Shown piece after piece: positions 47,559 to 57,808 of a DNA stretch of 64,000 bases; positions within the stretch are counted from its first letter, which is position 1; each line of letters opens with the position of its first letter. The position numbers and the translations under genes are program-made. A model generated the notes under the pieces. That model worked only from the letters and a program-made list of their open reading frames with translations, was not told where the DNA came from and did no database searches. The stretch comes from Oopsacas minuta (Eukaryota; Porifera; Hexactinellida; Lyssacinosida; Leucopsacidae), in contig JAKMXF010000288.1 in the NCBI GenBank assembly GCA_024704765.1, forward strand, positions 186,001-250,000. Direction: 5' to 3'.

Positions 47559-48014
47559 ATGGACCCACAGATCTCGCCAGGAATAATTATCCCAATTTGT
47601 ACTTGGGCAGCAATAGTACTCTTCATAACACCTTTCATTCTAAGCTGCTGTATAAAATACTGCAAAACACATCCTCAATCGAAAATTACAAAATGCATTA
47701 ATGCACCATTATTTCTCACCAAAACGTGTATAAATGCAACTTTCAAACACAAGAAATATGTCATGAATGAAGGCACGATACATGTGAACACACACACACA
47801 ACAAGATGTCGAAACTGGCAACATAACAACAAGGACAATTGCAGAAACATCAACTACAACAAACCCCGAGACAATAGAGAATATTTCAAACACCCCAACG
47901 CTTGAAACTGATAAATATTTGCAAGATATCCCAGAAATTCCTGAAACTCCTGTTGATATTGTAATTGAGAATTTTGAGAGTAACACTGAACAGGGTTATG
48001 AATCTAAACTATAA
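47559..48014 (+). CDS. Small single-pass membrane protein, unknown
   Basis: 151 residues, not recognised. Residues about 9-31 form one hydrophobic helix (IIIPICTWAAIVLFITPFIL), followed at once by a Cys cluster (SCCIKYCK, later KCINA and KTCINA) that could be palmitoylated. The remaining roughly 90 residues are a Thr/Glu/Pro-rich, probably cytoplasmic, disordered tail (TTRTIAETSTTTNPETIENI). It is in the same direction as, and 270 bp from, a second small membrane protein. The reading frame and ATG are clear, but with no family match it remains a prediction. Confidence 0.5.
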   Translation: MDPQISPGIIIPICTWAAIVLFITPFILSCCIKYCKTHPQSKITKCINAPLFLTKTCINATFKHKKYVMNEGTIHVNTHTQQDVETGNITTRTIAETSTTTNPETIENISNTPTLETDKYLQDIPEIPETPVDIVIENFESNTEQGYESKL

Positions 48015-48283
48015 TTTGTTTCTAATTCTTTACAAAATAAATACAAACACCTTTGTAGTTTCATTTGAATGCTACATTTTCTGCTTAACAGAACCACCGG
48101 TTAATCGGGTCAAATTTCCTAAAGTCTACTGTATTGTTGTTTCAATAGAAATATTTTCAATAACGAATCTGCTAATAATGCATTCTTACAAATTTGTTTA
48201 CAATCAACACTTCTTTGTTAGAATTCCACGGCCAAATATAAATATACATAAATTGAAAAGATACACAAATTTGGTTGTCACAG

Positions 48284-48571
48284 ATGTTGACTGATCAAAT
48301 AGTATTTTCATTGATAATTTCGCTATTGTGTGTGACTGGGAGTTTAGTCGGTACAATAGCTACAATATTTTTGATTGTATTAAAATGGTGTATGCATTCC
48401 TGTGTTGACGAGTTCGTTGTTCACCCGCTTGCAGACGAGGTGAGGGCAAGACAAGAGACAGCTATGACAACGAATATTGATGCAGTCCCTCCTTCATATT
48501 CACAGTCTAGAATAGAAGATAATCCACCACCAAAATATCCTGACGTTATCAACGTGAAAATGGAGTGCTGA
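48284..48571 (+). CDS. Small single-pass membrane protein with PPxY motifs
   Basis: 95 residues from the first ATG (MLTDQIVFSLI). The helix at about 7-31 (VFSLIISLLCVTGSLVGTIA and onward) is followed by a Cys-containing juxtamembrane segment (KWCMHSCVDEF). The tail has two proline-tyrosine motifs, PPSY and PPKY, of the kind bound by WW domains of NEDD4-family ubiquitin ligases. The arrangement resembles small adaptor or cargo proteins of the Shisa/NDFIP/PRRG type in layout only; no homology is claimed. It may be a diverged tandem relative of the gene at 47559 (same strand, similar layout), although sequence identity is low. Confidence 0.5.
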   Translation: MLTDQIVFSLIISLLCVTGSLVGTIATIFLIVLKWCMHSCVDEFVVHPLADEVRARQETAMTTNIDAVPPSYSQSRIEDNPPPKYPDVINVKMEC

Positions 48572-49999
48572 TGGTGCAATAAATATACCCAATATCTATT
48601 TTTAAACATTATGCAGACTGAGGCTACGTTTACTGTAATTGATATTCCAAGAAAAATATATTAAATTTCCGATAAACAACTTACTATTTCTTGATTTCTA
48701 ATTAAAAACACGCGTCGCGGTCATCAAAAATTTACTTTTGCAAGTGTAGACTGTTTTTATAGGAAAACAAACCACTCTATTATGGATACAATTACAATAA
48801 AATGGATGTGTATTGAATTATGATTGTAGGCGAATGCCGGCCACAAAGATCACCCAATTCAAACGTCATATGCGTAGATATATCTTACAGAGGAATATAA
48901 TTCTAATGATTAATGTCCAGTGTGTTTTGTTCTCCTTTTATAGAAGTGTGGTAGTGTTTGTGTGGGGGGGTATTATCATGAAAGTTGGAGAAAGTCATTT
49001 GATTAAATCATTCAAAACGGTAGATAATTGCATTGAATAAGTAGGAAGCTTGCTTATTCATTATAATGAGATTACATATAAAACTATGCAAGAGCGAATT
49101 TATGTTATTAAAGTCTGGAATGATTAGTATAATCTATGAGCAAAAAGGACAAACCATTCTCCTAACAGACCTTCATATAATGTATTACTACATGATGGAC
49201 AACTTCCAAAATTCGACAACTTCTGAAGATCCGGCACAAGCGGTCCCAAAAGTGACGCATTTCCGAGGTTTACCTAAATTAATTACAGTAGACTCCGTTT
49301 AATAGAGCCACTGGTTAATCGGGCCAATACCCTTATTCCACCTAATGGGGTCCAAATAGTGTGACCCTATGAAGTTGAGTCTACTGTAATTCCGTATATT
49401 ACATTGCATTTTGGGATATAATTTTTGCTTAGAACTGTTATACGTATAATAATTCTACTCCATGAATTACAATATGTGTAATAGATAATAATTACATTAG
49501 AGATAACTTACTCGCAGTAGTGTAATGTGTGTCTTGGAATGCTCATTTGTATCTGTAATCCGACCTACTTAAAATTAAACAGCTGATAAGTGATAAATAA
49601 ATATTCACACTTCGATAATGAATAAAAATTCAGGAATTCCGAGATCCCGGGGAGGATTAGCAAGCATTAACTACTGTTCTATTGTTGTGACAGCCTATTC
49701 GGGATTCTTTTAGCCAATTATACACAATTTACAACGGATACCGACATTTCGTACACGACTTATGTTGAATACATTTTAGGCACTGAACGACATCAGGGCT
49801 CAACTGGACCTCAAAATTTGTATTGCACCAATGAGAAGGAGTCCACAGAATGTGTTACAAGTGGGATCGGGGTCCACTATGGAAAGAAATGTCGGTGTTC
49901 CAATTTCTATTCCAGGGGATCATTTGTGTGCAATATTGACAGCACTCAATTACTATTTAAATAAACAGATTATTCATAATAATACAGTGCATTACTGAG
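48572..49999. other. Intergenic, convergent, with a family C MITE
   Basis: 1.4 kb between the PPxY protein and the hnRNP K 3' end. It contains the element at 49284-49388. Short frames at 48813-49302 show no coding character. 49790-49900 has a GC-richer stretch with no clear ends. Confidence 0.45.
49284..49388. mobile_element. Family C MITE
   Basis: TA-CAGTAGACTCCGTTTAATAGAG on the left and AAGTTGAGTCTACTG-TA on the right, 105 bp. The interior has 'ccactggttaatcgggccaa', found also at 48090-48133 as a fragment. Confidence 0.85.
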
Positions 50000-51031
50000 C
50001 TAATATTTGCGACTATCATACCCAAATTCTTTGCTTGCACCGCTCGATCTTTTCCCGAATTTGTACGGAGGACTTTCATTGCCTGTTCTGTTCTGTTGTG
50101 AGCGATATTGTTCAAAATCTTTAAACGTTTTAGCTAGCTCATCTTCCGGTGGAACTGCGGAATAATCAACCATTTTAGCGCCAGTTTGTTTGGGTTTATT
50201 CGTGTTTGTGGCTTGCGAGACGCCGAGACATTTCTTCAAATCTTCGAATATCATATCACTAACATCCTCATATGTGTAGCCACCATATTCGCCGGGTATT
50301 TCCCAACGTGTCTTACACGGCTCATAAAAAATAACCGGCGGATCATCGTGTCCAGGTTCTTCCTCCCTTACCGACAGGAAGTCAACAATGGAATGCACAG
50401 CATGCTTGATCTGTCCAGGTTTGCCAATGATAGAAACAGCACGTTCATTTGAATGGGGCAGACAATCACGATATATTGTAATATTAACATGAGCTTCACG
50501 ACGTATCGACTTAACCCGGTCACCTCTCGAACCGATTATGCAACCGATAAAAGCCTGAGGCACCAAAATCTGGAGCTCCTTCTCTTCGTAACTCGACTCA
50601 TGAAACGATACGAAAGGCAATAAAACTTCAAGAATTCCTTCAAAATCATCTTGCCTTGCTTTCAACCATAATATCCTTTCACTATCAAATACAGAACCAT
50701 CAGATAGCTTAGCGTCACAATGAAATTGCTTTCTAATCTCTAAAATAGAATTTATCCTATGAACAGTCTCACAACTATCTCCTGTTAACTTAGCTGCATC
50801 ACTCCCCTTCAATAAAATACGTACAGACAGTAAACCTTTGTATCGCTCATAGCGGATTAGTTTTCTATGTCTACGTGCGTAATCCTTGGGAAGAAACAGA
50901 TAATCATAAATAGTCTCGGGTTCTGGAAGGTTGAACACGTCTCTTTCTATTTTACTATCTTCTAACTGTCGGTCAAGTTTGCGCTTTTTGGCAGCTTCAT
51001 CGGGGACTTCTGTAAATCTTCGTATTGACAT
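50000..51031 (-). CDS. HNRNPK: hnRNP K-like protein with two KH domains
   Basis: hnRNP K binds poly(C) RNA and DNA. This intronless frame has 343 residues. KH1 spans about 68-137 but its nucleic-acid loop reads GSDAAKLTG, without a normal G-x-x-G. KH2 spans about 152-220 with an intact loop GSRG (167-170) and the hnRNP K-like stretch IYRDCLPHSNERAVSIIGKP ('[20 protein letters not shown]' in hnRNP K). It is followed by an FYEP...YGGYTYEDV segment like 'FYDETYDYGGF'. The C-terminal KH3 domain of hnRNP K and the RGG-rich middle are absent; the end is a short Ser/Gly-rich tail. PCBP proteins are an alternative, but the post-KH2 block favours hnRNP K. Confidence 0.82.
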   Translation of the reverse strand: MSIRRFTEVPDEAAKKRKLDRQLEDSKIERDVFNLPEPETIYDYLFLPKDYARRHRKLIRYERYKGLLSVRILLKGSDAAKLTGDSCETVHRINSILEIRKQFHCDAKLSDGSVFDSERILWLKARQDDFEGILEVLLPFVSFHESSYEEKELQILVPQAFIGCIIGSRGDRVKSIRREAHVNITIYRDCLPHSNERAVSIIGKPGQIKHAVHSIVDFLSVREEEPGHDDPPVIFYEPCKTRWEIPGEYGGYTYEDVSDMIFEDLKKCLGVSQATNTNKPKQTGAKMVDYSAVPPEDELAKTFKDFEQYRSQQNRTGNESPPYKFGKRSSGASKEFGYDSRKY

Positions 51032-51644
51032 GTTTATTGCTTAATTGGGGTATTAATACAGTACTGTTTAGCCAATTACAATGATCTCCGAATCAATACA
51101 ATACTCCTCTATATAATTCCGCATACAGATTTAATGATCTCTGAGTGTAAGAATTTTACAAGGACATAGCATGTGCGGTATTGGCCGCATGTGCTACATC
51201 CTGGTTACACTCTCTCGAACCTCCGTGATACGCCTAGGTACTATTTTTCCAGAAGGATAGAAATTCAACTATTTCAGTAAAGTAGCTGCCTCTACTTGTA
51301 TTTAATATTTGCATGTTTCTTTGTAACTAATAACAGTGATAATATTCTAAATTACTAAGTCTAAATACATATCGATACTTATCCGATATACAATAATAGA
51401 ATCTCCCATAGAGTTAATGTTATTTCTCACATCCGGGCAAATTCTGACTTCCGGGCACTCTCTCGTCCGGCACTTACCTGGATAAAGAAGGTCGAGTGCA
51501 TTATTAAACGAACTTGTATGTAACAGCGAATAATATAAGAAATATGAGTTTTGATATAATAATTACATATAAATTTGTAAATGGCTAAGAATTCAAATGA
51601 TTAAGAAAATATTTACTTGTAAGAGTAAATATATATAGAAATGT
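51032..51644. other. Intergenic with a worn family E-like repeat
   Basis: Between two minus-strand genes. About 51385-51480 resembles one half of the element at 30497 ('aatctcccatagagttaatg', 'cttccgggcactctctcgtc'). I saw nothing else. Confidence 0.45.
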
Positions 51645-52883
51645 TCAAAATATCTGGAGGGGATAGTCCATATTATTTGATAGTACAATAATGTTATAGC
51701 CAGACGTTACAAATACACCATTGGGCTTAATAATAGCCTTGTCATGTTCTCCGGGAAACGAATAGAGAAATTGTCCGGCTGGAGAATATATTTGTATCAC
51801 GTTATGATCTCCGATATAATTTGCCACTATTACATTTCCATCTTTGTCGATAGAAAATGAAGCTGGGTGATCAAGGTATAGGCCATTCCCCATAGGTAAA
51901 AGTGATCGGGATTTTTCGTATTTGGGTTTAGACATAATGTGTAAGCAAGGATTGCCACAGTCTAGTATATATATCTCCTCCCTAGTAACGAATATACTCT
52001 GTGGGAAGGTGCAGTATCCCATGAGTTGTATTTTGTCACGAGGGGCAAGATTTCTATTAAAAATATTAATACAATGTCCTGTTGAGGAAAGTGCATAAAT
52101 TAGGTCAGAATACTTATCGTAAATAACTGAGACAATAAATTCAAATTTCTCTTTAGTTTTTGAAAGTATTTTAAGATCGGGTTCCCCGAATGGGTTGAAT
52201 AGTATTCGAATAACTCGTGCGGTCTGTAGATCAGATAGAACTATTTCCTGGTGATTGATAAGCTCAATCGCACAAATACATGGACAAGATTCTATGGTAA
52301 AATAACTCAGTCCTTCTCCTTCAAGGGAGAAATACATGATTTGATTTTCACTAGAATTATTCACTACAATTAAACCTAGTTCTTCGTTCACAGATAATCT
52401 CCCAAATCGCCCCTTATTAGCCGCAATTGGTATAACAGACTGTGCATGTTTCTTGGTAATATACTGCTTCGGAGTTTTCTCTATCGCTCCTAAATTAGCC
52501 AGACCTCTTCTCAACTCTCTAGCTTCAAATACAAACTGATAATCAACATCTGCATTACTAGCATCTATCTGTAATAGTGAAATTTTCTTGTTCAAATCCG
52601 CAATAGTTTTATCTTTCGAATCGTAGATTCGATTTTCAGTCATAACATTTTCAATAGCAATCTTTATATTTTCAATTTGGTTTATAGATTTCAGAATTTC
52701 GGATTTGATATTTCTAATATCTCTCATTTGAGCTAATACCACATTTCTCCTATCGTTAACTTCAGCAATAATCTTGTCGAAAGATGTATTAATTACTACT
52801 TCTGTCTCTAACCAAAATTCTTCAGAATACCCGAAAGGAGTCGCCATTCTATAATTATTATCAAAATATGGTAAAACGCTCAT
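51645..52883 (-). CDS. Coiled-coil/NHL-repeat protein without RING or B-box
   Basis: A 412-residue intronless frame. Residues about 20-120 form a coiled coil (ETEVVINTSFDKIIAEVNDR, IKSEILKSINQIENIKIAIE). From about 155 on, six NHL-type beta-propeller blades can be traced, the clearest being LDHPASFSIDKDGNVIVANY with IGDHNVIQIYSPAGQFLYSF. It ends soon after the last blade. This is the C-terminal half of a TRIM-NHL protein (TRIM2/3/71, Brat) lacking the RING and B-box, so it is probably not a ubiquitin ligase by itself. The gene at 60815 on the plus strand is a diverged relative, and 30113-30427 a remnant. Function unknown. Confidence 0.8.
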   Translation of the reverse strand: MSVLPYFDNNYRMATPFGYSEEFWLETEVVINTSFDKIIAEVNDRRNVVLAQMRDIRNIKSEILKSINQIENIKIAIENVMTENRIYDSKDKTIADLNKKISLLQIDASNADVDYQFVFEARELRRGLANLGAIEKTPKQYITKKHAQSVIPIAANKGRFGRLSVNEELGLIVVNNSSENQIMYFSLEGEGLSYFTIESCPCICAIELINHQEIVLSDLQTARVIRILFNPFGEPDLKILSKTKEKFEFIVSVIYDKYSDLIYALSSTGHCINIFNRNLAPRDKIQLMGYCTFPQSIFVTREEIYILDCGNPCLHIMSKPKYEKSRSLLPMGNGLYLDHPASFSIDKDGNVIVANYIGDHNVIQIYSPAGQFLYSFPGEHDKAIIKPNGVFVTSGYNIIVLSNNMDYPLQIF

Positions 52884-52940
52884 GCCCTAAGTCATATCGA
52901 TATGCGAATAGCAAGCACCCAATTTTACATAGCATTACTC

Positions 52941-53213
52941 CCATTATATCAACACAGAAATATAGAAATATCAGCTTATATAAAGTCTTAAACCGTCAAA
53001 GTAACATTCAATGGAAGCTTGTTAATACGAACACCAACGAACGATCAAAATTTGTTCGCTCTATCAGGAGTTCTGTAGGTGCTGTAGGGACTTGATTGTG
53101 TGTGTGTGATTATTTGTACGTCTTATCCATAAATTCATGTTTTTAACCGTGTTCAGTCATATCAAAGTAATTATCATAGTCCCTTGAGCTTCGATATAAC
53201 AGGAGTTAAGTGT
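52941..53213. repeat. Family B copy inserted into a family A copy
   Basis: The outer sequence has family A words ('ctcccattatatcaacacag', 'aaaccgtcaaagtaacat', 'tcccttgagcttcgatataa', right end 'aacaggagttaagtgta'). The middle has family B words ('cttgttaatacgaacaccaa', 'aattcatgtttttaaccgtg'). This order suggests the family B element landed in a family A element. It lies in the 447-bp gap between the NHL and NCF4 genes. Confidence 0.6.
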
Positions 53214-53330
53214 ATACAAACATATAATCAAGATCTCACTCTATATATATGCAATAAGAAAACAAACAACAACAAAATTATCATATCCAGTATTCTCATA
53301 TCCAAACATCAACAAATAAACAAACCTCCA

Positions 53331-54416
53331 CTAGTTATAAGGATCGATATTATACTGTGAGTAATCGCCATGTTTTGTCACATACAATGCCCAGCTAGTA
53401 CAATTATACTTCTTATTATTTGGGTTATAGAAACTCTCCGATAGCATTATACGTATGTCACTGTCATCTAGTATAGCGACAAGGTCACCCTCACGGTCAC
53501 GAAAATTCAATACCACGTCCGTGACTCTAAGTTTTCCACGGACTTTCGTGATTAGATCTTGATAAGAGGGAGATTGAACTTTGGACGGATCGATCTCTAT
53601 TTGTCTTGGTACCCCCTTGTAGAATACTGTAAAGAAGGTCTCTTCGTCCTCATCGTCCCATTCATCTGAGAAATCAAATTCGTCCATGCCCTTGTCGAGC
53701 GGCTCGATTATACGTACATAATTAGCGGGGAATATTCCCTGCTTCCCGAGGTATTTACCCTCAAGCCATAGTGAATCTACATGGCGGATTAGCTCAATAG
53801 TTTTACCAACCATTAGGGTAAGTTCCTCTTGATTAGTCGCGAAATATTCAAACAGGACTAAAGCCCTGGGACCGGTCTTAGGTGCAGACATCGCAGGGTT
53901 AGACCTTGCTATATTGATCTTCGGAGTTAACGCTTTAACAATTTCGCTAGAACCTTTTCGCGATTGAACAGGTGATTTTAAAATCGGGTTTTGGAATTCG
54001 TACGGCTTTCCGTCGTCAATTGATTGCATCAGGAAATCACGCACACACCCCTTTCTGAGGAGATCCGGTTTTGAAATTAGACGATTGAGGAAATCATTTA
54101 ACAAAGGCATTCGTTCAGTAGCAACTTCCCGAACAGCTGATCGACCAAAATAAATTTTCGGAGGCAATAATGGTATACTTTTAGCTTGCTCGCTCGTACA
54201 TGAATCCGTTAAGTTTTGATGCATTTCAAAGAATTGTGCATAACGTCGGTAAACATTGTATTTTAGATTTCCCTGTGTAGTAACTTCTATAATATAAACG
54301 TAGTACTTAGAAATACCTCTTCGTTTCTCTACATCTGTTATTACTGCGGCACACGGCGTGTAGTGCGCATCCGGATCTATTGTCTTCCCACTACGTACTG
54401 TTAGAAGATCTGTCAT
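53331..54416 (-). CDS. NCF4: p40phox-like NADPH oxidase subunit (PX-SH3-PB1)
   Basis: p40phox binds phosphatidylinositol-3-phosphate and supports assembly of the phagocyte NADPH oxidase. This 361-residue intronless frame has the three domains in the right order. The PX domain (about 18-135) carries the phosphoinositide Arg motif VYRRYAQF (Arg57/58). The SH3 domain (about 183-238) has ALVLFEYFATNQEELTL and GIFPANYV. The PB1 domain (about 260-347) carries the acidic OPCA loop NFRDREGDLVAILDDSDI, which in p40phox pairs with p67phox. An acidic linker (DEFDFSDEWDDEDEET) sits between SH3 and PB1. The length is close to the 339 residues of vertebrates. Other oxidase subunits are not in the window. 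Confidence 0.92.
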   Translation of the reverse strand: MTDLLTVRSGKTIDPDAHYTPCAAVITDVEKRRGISKYYVYIIEVTTQGNLKYNVYRRYAQFFEMHQNLTDSCTSEQAKSIPLLPPKIYFGRSAVREVATERMPLLNDFLNRLISKPDLLRKGCVRDFLMQSIDDGKPYEFQNPILKSPVQSRKGSSEIVKALTPKINIARSNPAMSAPKTGPRALVLFEYFATNQEELTLMVGKTIELIRHVDSLWLEGKYLGKQGIFPANYVRIIEPLDKGMDEFDFSDEWDDEDEETFFTVFYKGVPRQIEIDPSKVQSPSYQDLITKVRGKLRVTDVVLNFRDREGDLVAILDDSDIRIMLSESFYNPNNKKYNCTSWALYVTKHGDYSQYNIDPYN

Positions 54417-54654
54417 TATTGTAATGATAAGCTAAACTGGGAAAGGGAAAGGTTATGACTCTGTGTTATCGCTAGTTCAGAGTTTCTCAACATGTGATCA
54501 AATCTAGCAACGCTTCGGCAACAGAGATAATTACGGTATTTTAGGTCAAATTGATCTTCCATGACCAAAACCATGACGTGTGGTCCTAATAATAATTGTG
54601 ATAATTTTCATAAATGAGTATAATAATAAAGTGATCGTTTTGCCAGAGAATTAC

Positions 54655-57266
54655 TCATTTTTTTTTCTTTTTACCACCTTTCTTCTTACCGCCTCCTTTC
54701 TTAGTTTTCTTGGGACGGAACGGTCCTAACAAGTTTCGCTGCATTGTCCCTCTCCACCAGGCTTGTATTCGTACTGTCGCATAAGCCTCTAGCTTTTCTC
54801 TCTCTTCAGTTAACCGTATCTGTTCCTTCTCAATACGATCATCCTCTACTACTTTACTGTATTCTCTGTACTTCTTAGATTGTTCCTGCATCTTCCCGAG
54901 ACATTCTGCTAACCTAATAGGAAATTATTGATTGAAAAAATTACAGAATTTGTTTTACTTGGAAGGTTTGGGACCATATTTGTACAATTCAAGACTTCGA
55001 TATGAGCGGGCATTTCTATATATCCGTGTTCGATATAACAGGAGTTGTTTGTATAATATAGACTAACTTTTCTTCAGCTTCTCTCAACTCATTTGCTTTC
55101 TCTTCACTTTCGTTCTCGAACTTATTCATCCAATGCTCAAGTTTATCCTGTAAAGCATCAGTAGACTCCTTCAAGAACTTCTCTATATCCTGGTGTATTC
55201 TCTGCTCCTTACTATCACTGGTAGTATTCTTTTCAATCATAGAGGTTAATCTCTCTTCCTAATAGAGTTAATGACATAATCAACTTTTGATAATATGTTG
55301 AAGCCTCTACGAACGGAGTGCCAAAAAATTCTACCTCGTTTCCCCGTTTCCACAGGCCAGTTTGGAGGCTGTAATTACAGAATATTACTGCAGTGAAAGT
55401 ACTGATTACAAGTTTCGTATGTCCATCAAAATGACAATATTACCTCAGCTTTCGCAGCTTTACTCTCAATAGCTGTTTCTAACAGACATGACTTTTTGAT
55501 ATACTTCAAATCACGAGCTGATAGATTCTTAATCTCCTGTATCTGATCCTTACTATGTGCTATTCCCTCTTGACATAGCTCTAGCTCCTCCTTACGTTGC
55601 TCATTAATATTCAGCAGAGTAGCTTGTAGCTTCTTTAGTTCAAATCTGCTCTCTTGTTCTAAAAGATAAATAGTGTAATTTGTCTATGAGTTAGAGCGAC
55701 AGTGTTCACTCTAAGGAATCCGGGAATTTTCGCTGAAAATGTCCATCCACAGGATATTTGGTCTATTATATCAAATTTTTGCCAGTACCACCCGGAATTT
55801 TAACAACACCCCCGTCAGATGAGGGAACATTGCAGAGGGGGTTGACAGTGGCAGTTATAAACAGGTTTAGCGGCATTAAGGTGTCAAAATGGTGTCCGTT
55901 GGCTGGATTGAGCAATTGGCTAGTATAAAAGTCATTATACAATCAACTGCCGTTACATCGAACACTAATATATCAAAATACCCGCGTATATAGTCCGAAA
56001 TTGAATTGAGTAATTATCGCTACCTCTTGAGCTTAGATATAACGGGAGATGAATGTAATGGGAAATCAGATGGGACTGCTTTTCGGTGGCCGCTATGTAT
56101 AAGTAACCGTTAAGTAAGTTTGACTGTACATAAAGTTATATAGTGAAGGTCAATGGTTACTACCTTTCTGCACAACTTCTCTTATCTTACTCTTCTCATC
56201 GTTAGCTCGTTTCACACACTCAATCAAACTAGGATAATGTCCATCATCACTAATTTCTAACTGAACCTTTTCTAGTGTATCTAATAACCACTGACAATCT
56301 TCAATCAATTTCTTTTGGTTCTCAGCTGTTAGAGAGGCAGTCATGCTCAAGCTCTGATCTGGATAGGAGCGTCTTGATCCCATTTGTGAGAATAGGCCTT
56401 GTAGTGCTGAACTGTCATAAACAATATGTGATTAAATAACAAACAAACAAATAGCATACTTGTCAACCCACTCATGAATCTCCGTAAATTGTTTTAGCTA
56501 TATTTGTGAATATTCTCGGGTAGAATAGAGGGAATAACCTGAATCGGGAAATTATTGAAAGGGGGTTGGGTCAGTATGAAATAACTAAGAATTCTTAGTA
56601 ACAAGTAAACAAAATTGAATATAGTAGTTCCTTACAAAGATCTCCTCCCTCGCTGAGGGGTGTAGACAAATACCAACGAGGTAACTATGGAAACTGGGAC
56701 ATAACACGTCACAGAGGCACGTTAGGGAGTTGGTGAATATATTAATGTATAGAATGCTATGATTCATGGTATGTAGTATGTGATTATATGTTATGTCCCT
56801 GTACAAGGGTGTTAAAATATGAATAATCACACTGGTCACTATTCGAATGTTTACGGTAAACTTACTTCCCACTAGTTGGCCGTTTCTCCTTCGCTTCTAC
56901 CAGTTTATCATACTCAGATTCTAACCTCTCCTGTACAGACAATATTTCCGCTAACTGAGAGCCAAATACCTTCTCTACTATTGATGGTATAGCTACTGTC
57001 TTATTATCAGGACCAGAGGGTCGTGGAAGAATGTGGTTTAGGAGAGCAACTTGGTGGATACATTCTGATAAAAGTGTCGCGGCTAGAGACCCCTCGAGAG
57101 GTGTCAAGTGGTCTGAATGGTAGAAAGATTGTGTGCCACTTATAAATGAAGGTTGATTGGTGAGGAGAGATTTACTGGATGATACGAGACGGGTCATTGA
57201 TCCTCTGCCTTGTAGGGCATGCAAAGGAGGGTTAGGCATTCGGGCGCCAGGGATATTGAGGGACAT
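54655..57266 (-). CDS. IQCG: Dynein regulatory complex subunit 9 (IQCG)
   Basis: DRC9 is a coiled-coil calmodulin-binding part of the nexin-dynein regulatory complex of motile cilia. Five exons (57266-56866, 56411-56164, 55658-55444, 55258-55068, 54913-54655) join in phases 2, 1, 0, 2 to 437 residues, close to human IQCG (about 443). The middle is long coiled coil (RFELKKLQATLLNINEQRKE; EHWMNKFENESEEKANELRE). The single IQ motif is ATVRIQAWWRGTMQRNLLG, and the tail is a run of Lys and Gly (PKKTKKGGGKKKGG), as in animal IQCG. Three introns have family A or D fragments. Its presence implies motile cilia or flagella. Confidence 0.9.
55294..55374. repeat. Family D fragment in an IQCG intron
   Basis: 'agcctctacgaacggagtgc', 'attctacctcgtttccccgt' and the right end 'ccagtttggaggctgta'. 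A family A fragment with 'caactgccgttacatcgaac' lies in the next intron at about 55940-56058. Confidence 0.55.
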
Positions 57267-57808
57267 TTAACTAACAAACACCGTAAAACATAATATAATT
57301 GGTAAATGATGGCAGTCGAATTCGTTTTCTTTGTCTAATCGTGTATAGCTATTCTATGTGGAATAAACTATAGCGTAATGTAAATGTTCTCTTCAATTTT
57401 TGATTGAAGGGCTTCTATATACTTTTAAACAAGGCAATAAGCATACTTGGAGAAATTTGGTATTTACAAACAGGGGGCAATCCCAGGATTTGGAATGCCC
57501 AGGGGCCGGGCTAGGCCAATATTTTCAAATCCGGGCAAATTCCATAAATGCACACGGATGTGTTTATTTCAATATTATATTGTCAACAAATTGTATAAGA
57601 ATCTATCACACAAGACCATCACCAAATTAACCCATCATATTATCCGCAGGTTGAGGATACCATGAACAATAAATATCAGGAAGCTAACTATATTCCCTTG
57701 GCATTGCTATTGATGCTCATATTAAAGATGGCTACCTATTGTGTGTTTGTGACTATTGACATTACATCTCTGTGTATTTAATGGAGGGTATTCTTTGAAA
57801 ACTGTGTA
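57267..57808. promoter_or_regulatory. Divergent region between IQCG and TMEM63 genes
   Basis: The two start codons are 541 bp apart on opposite strands, so both promoters should lie here. 57480-57540 is a GC-richer patch ('cccaggggccgggctaggcc'). No motif could be identified with confidence. Confidence 0.35.

Noticed and set aside
48813-49302. Plus-strand frames downstream of the PPxY protein gene
   Set aside because: The second ends in a family C MITE, and neither shows domain features.
54655-54700. Lys/Gly run at the IQCG C-terminus as a frameshift artefact
   Set aside because: Animal IQCG proteins are known to end in a similar Lys/Gly-rich tail, and the stop follows cleanly.
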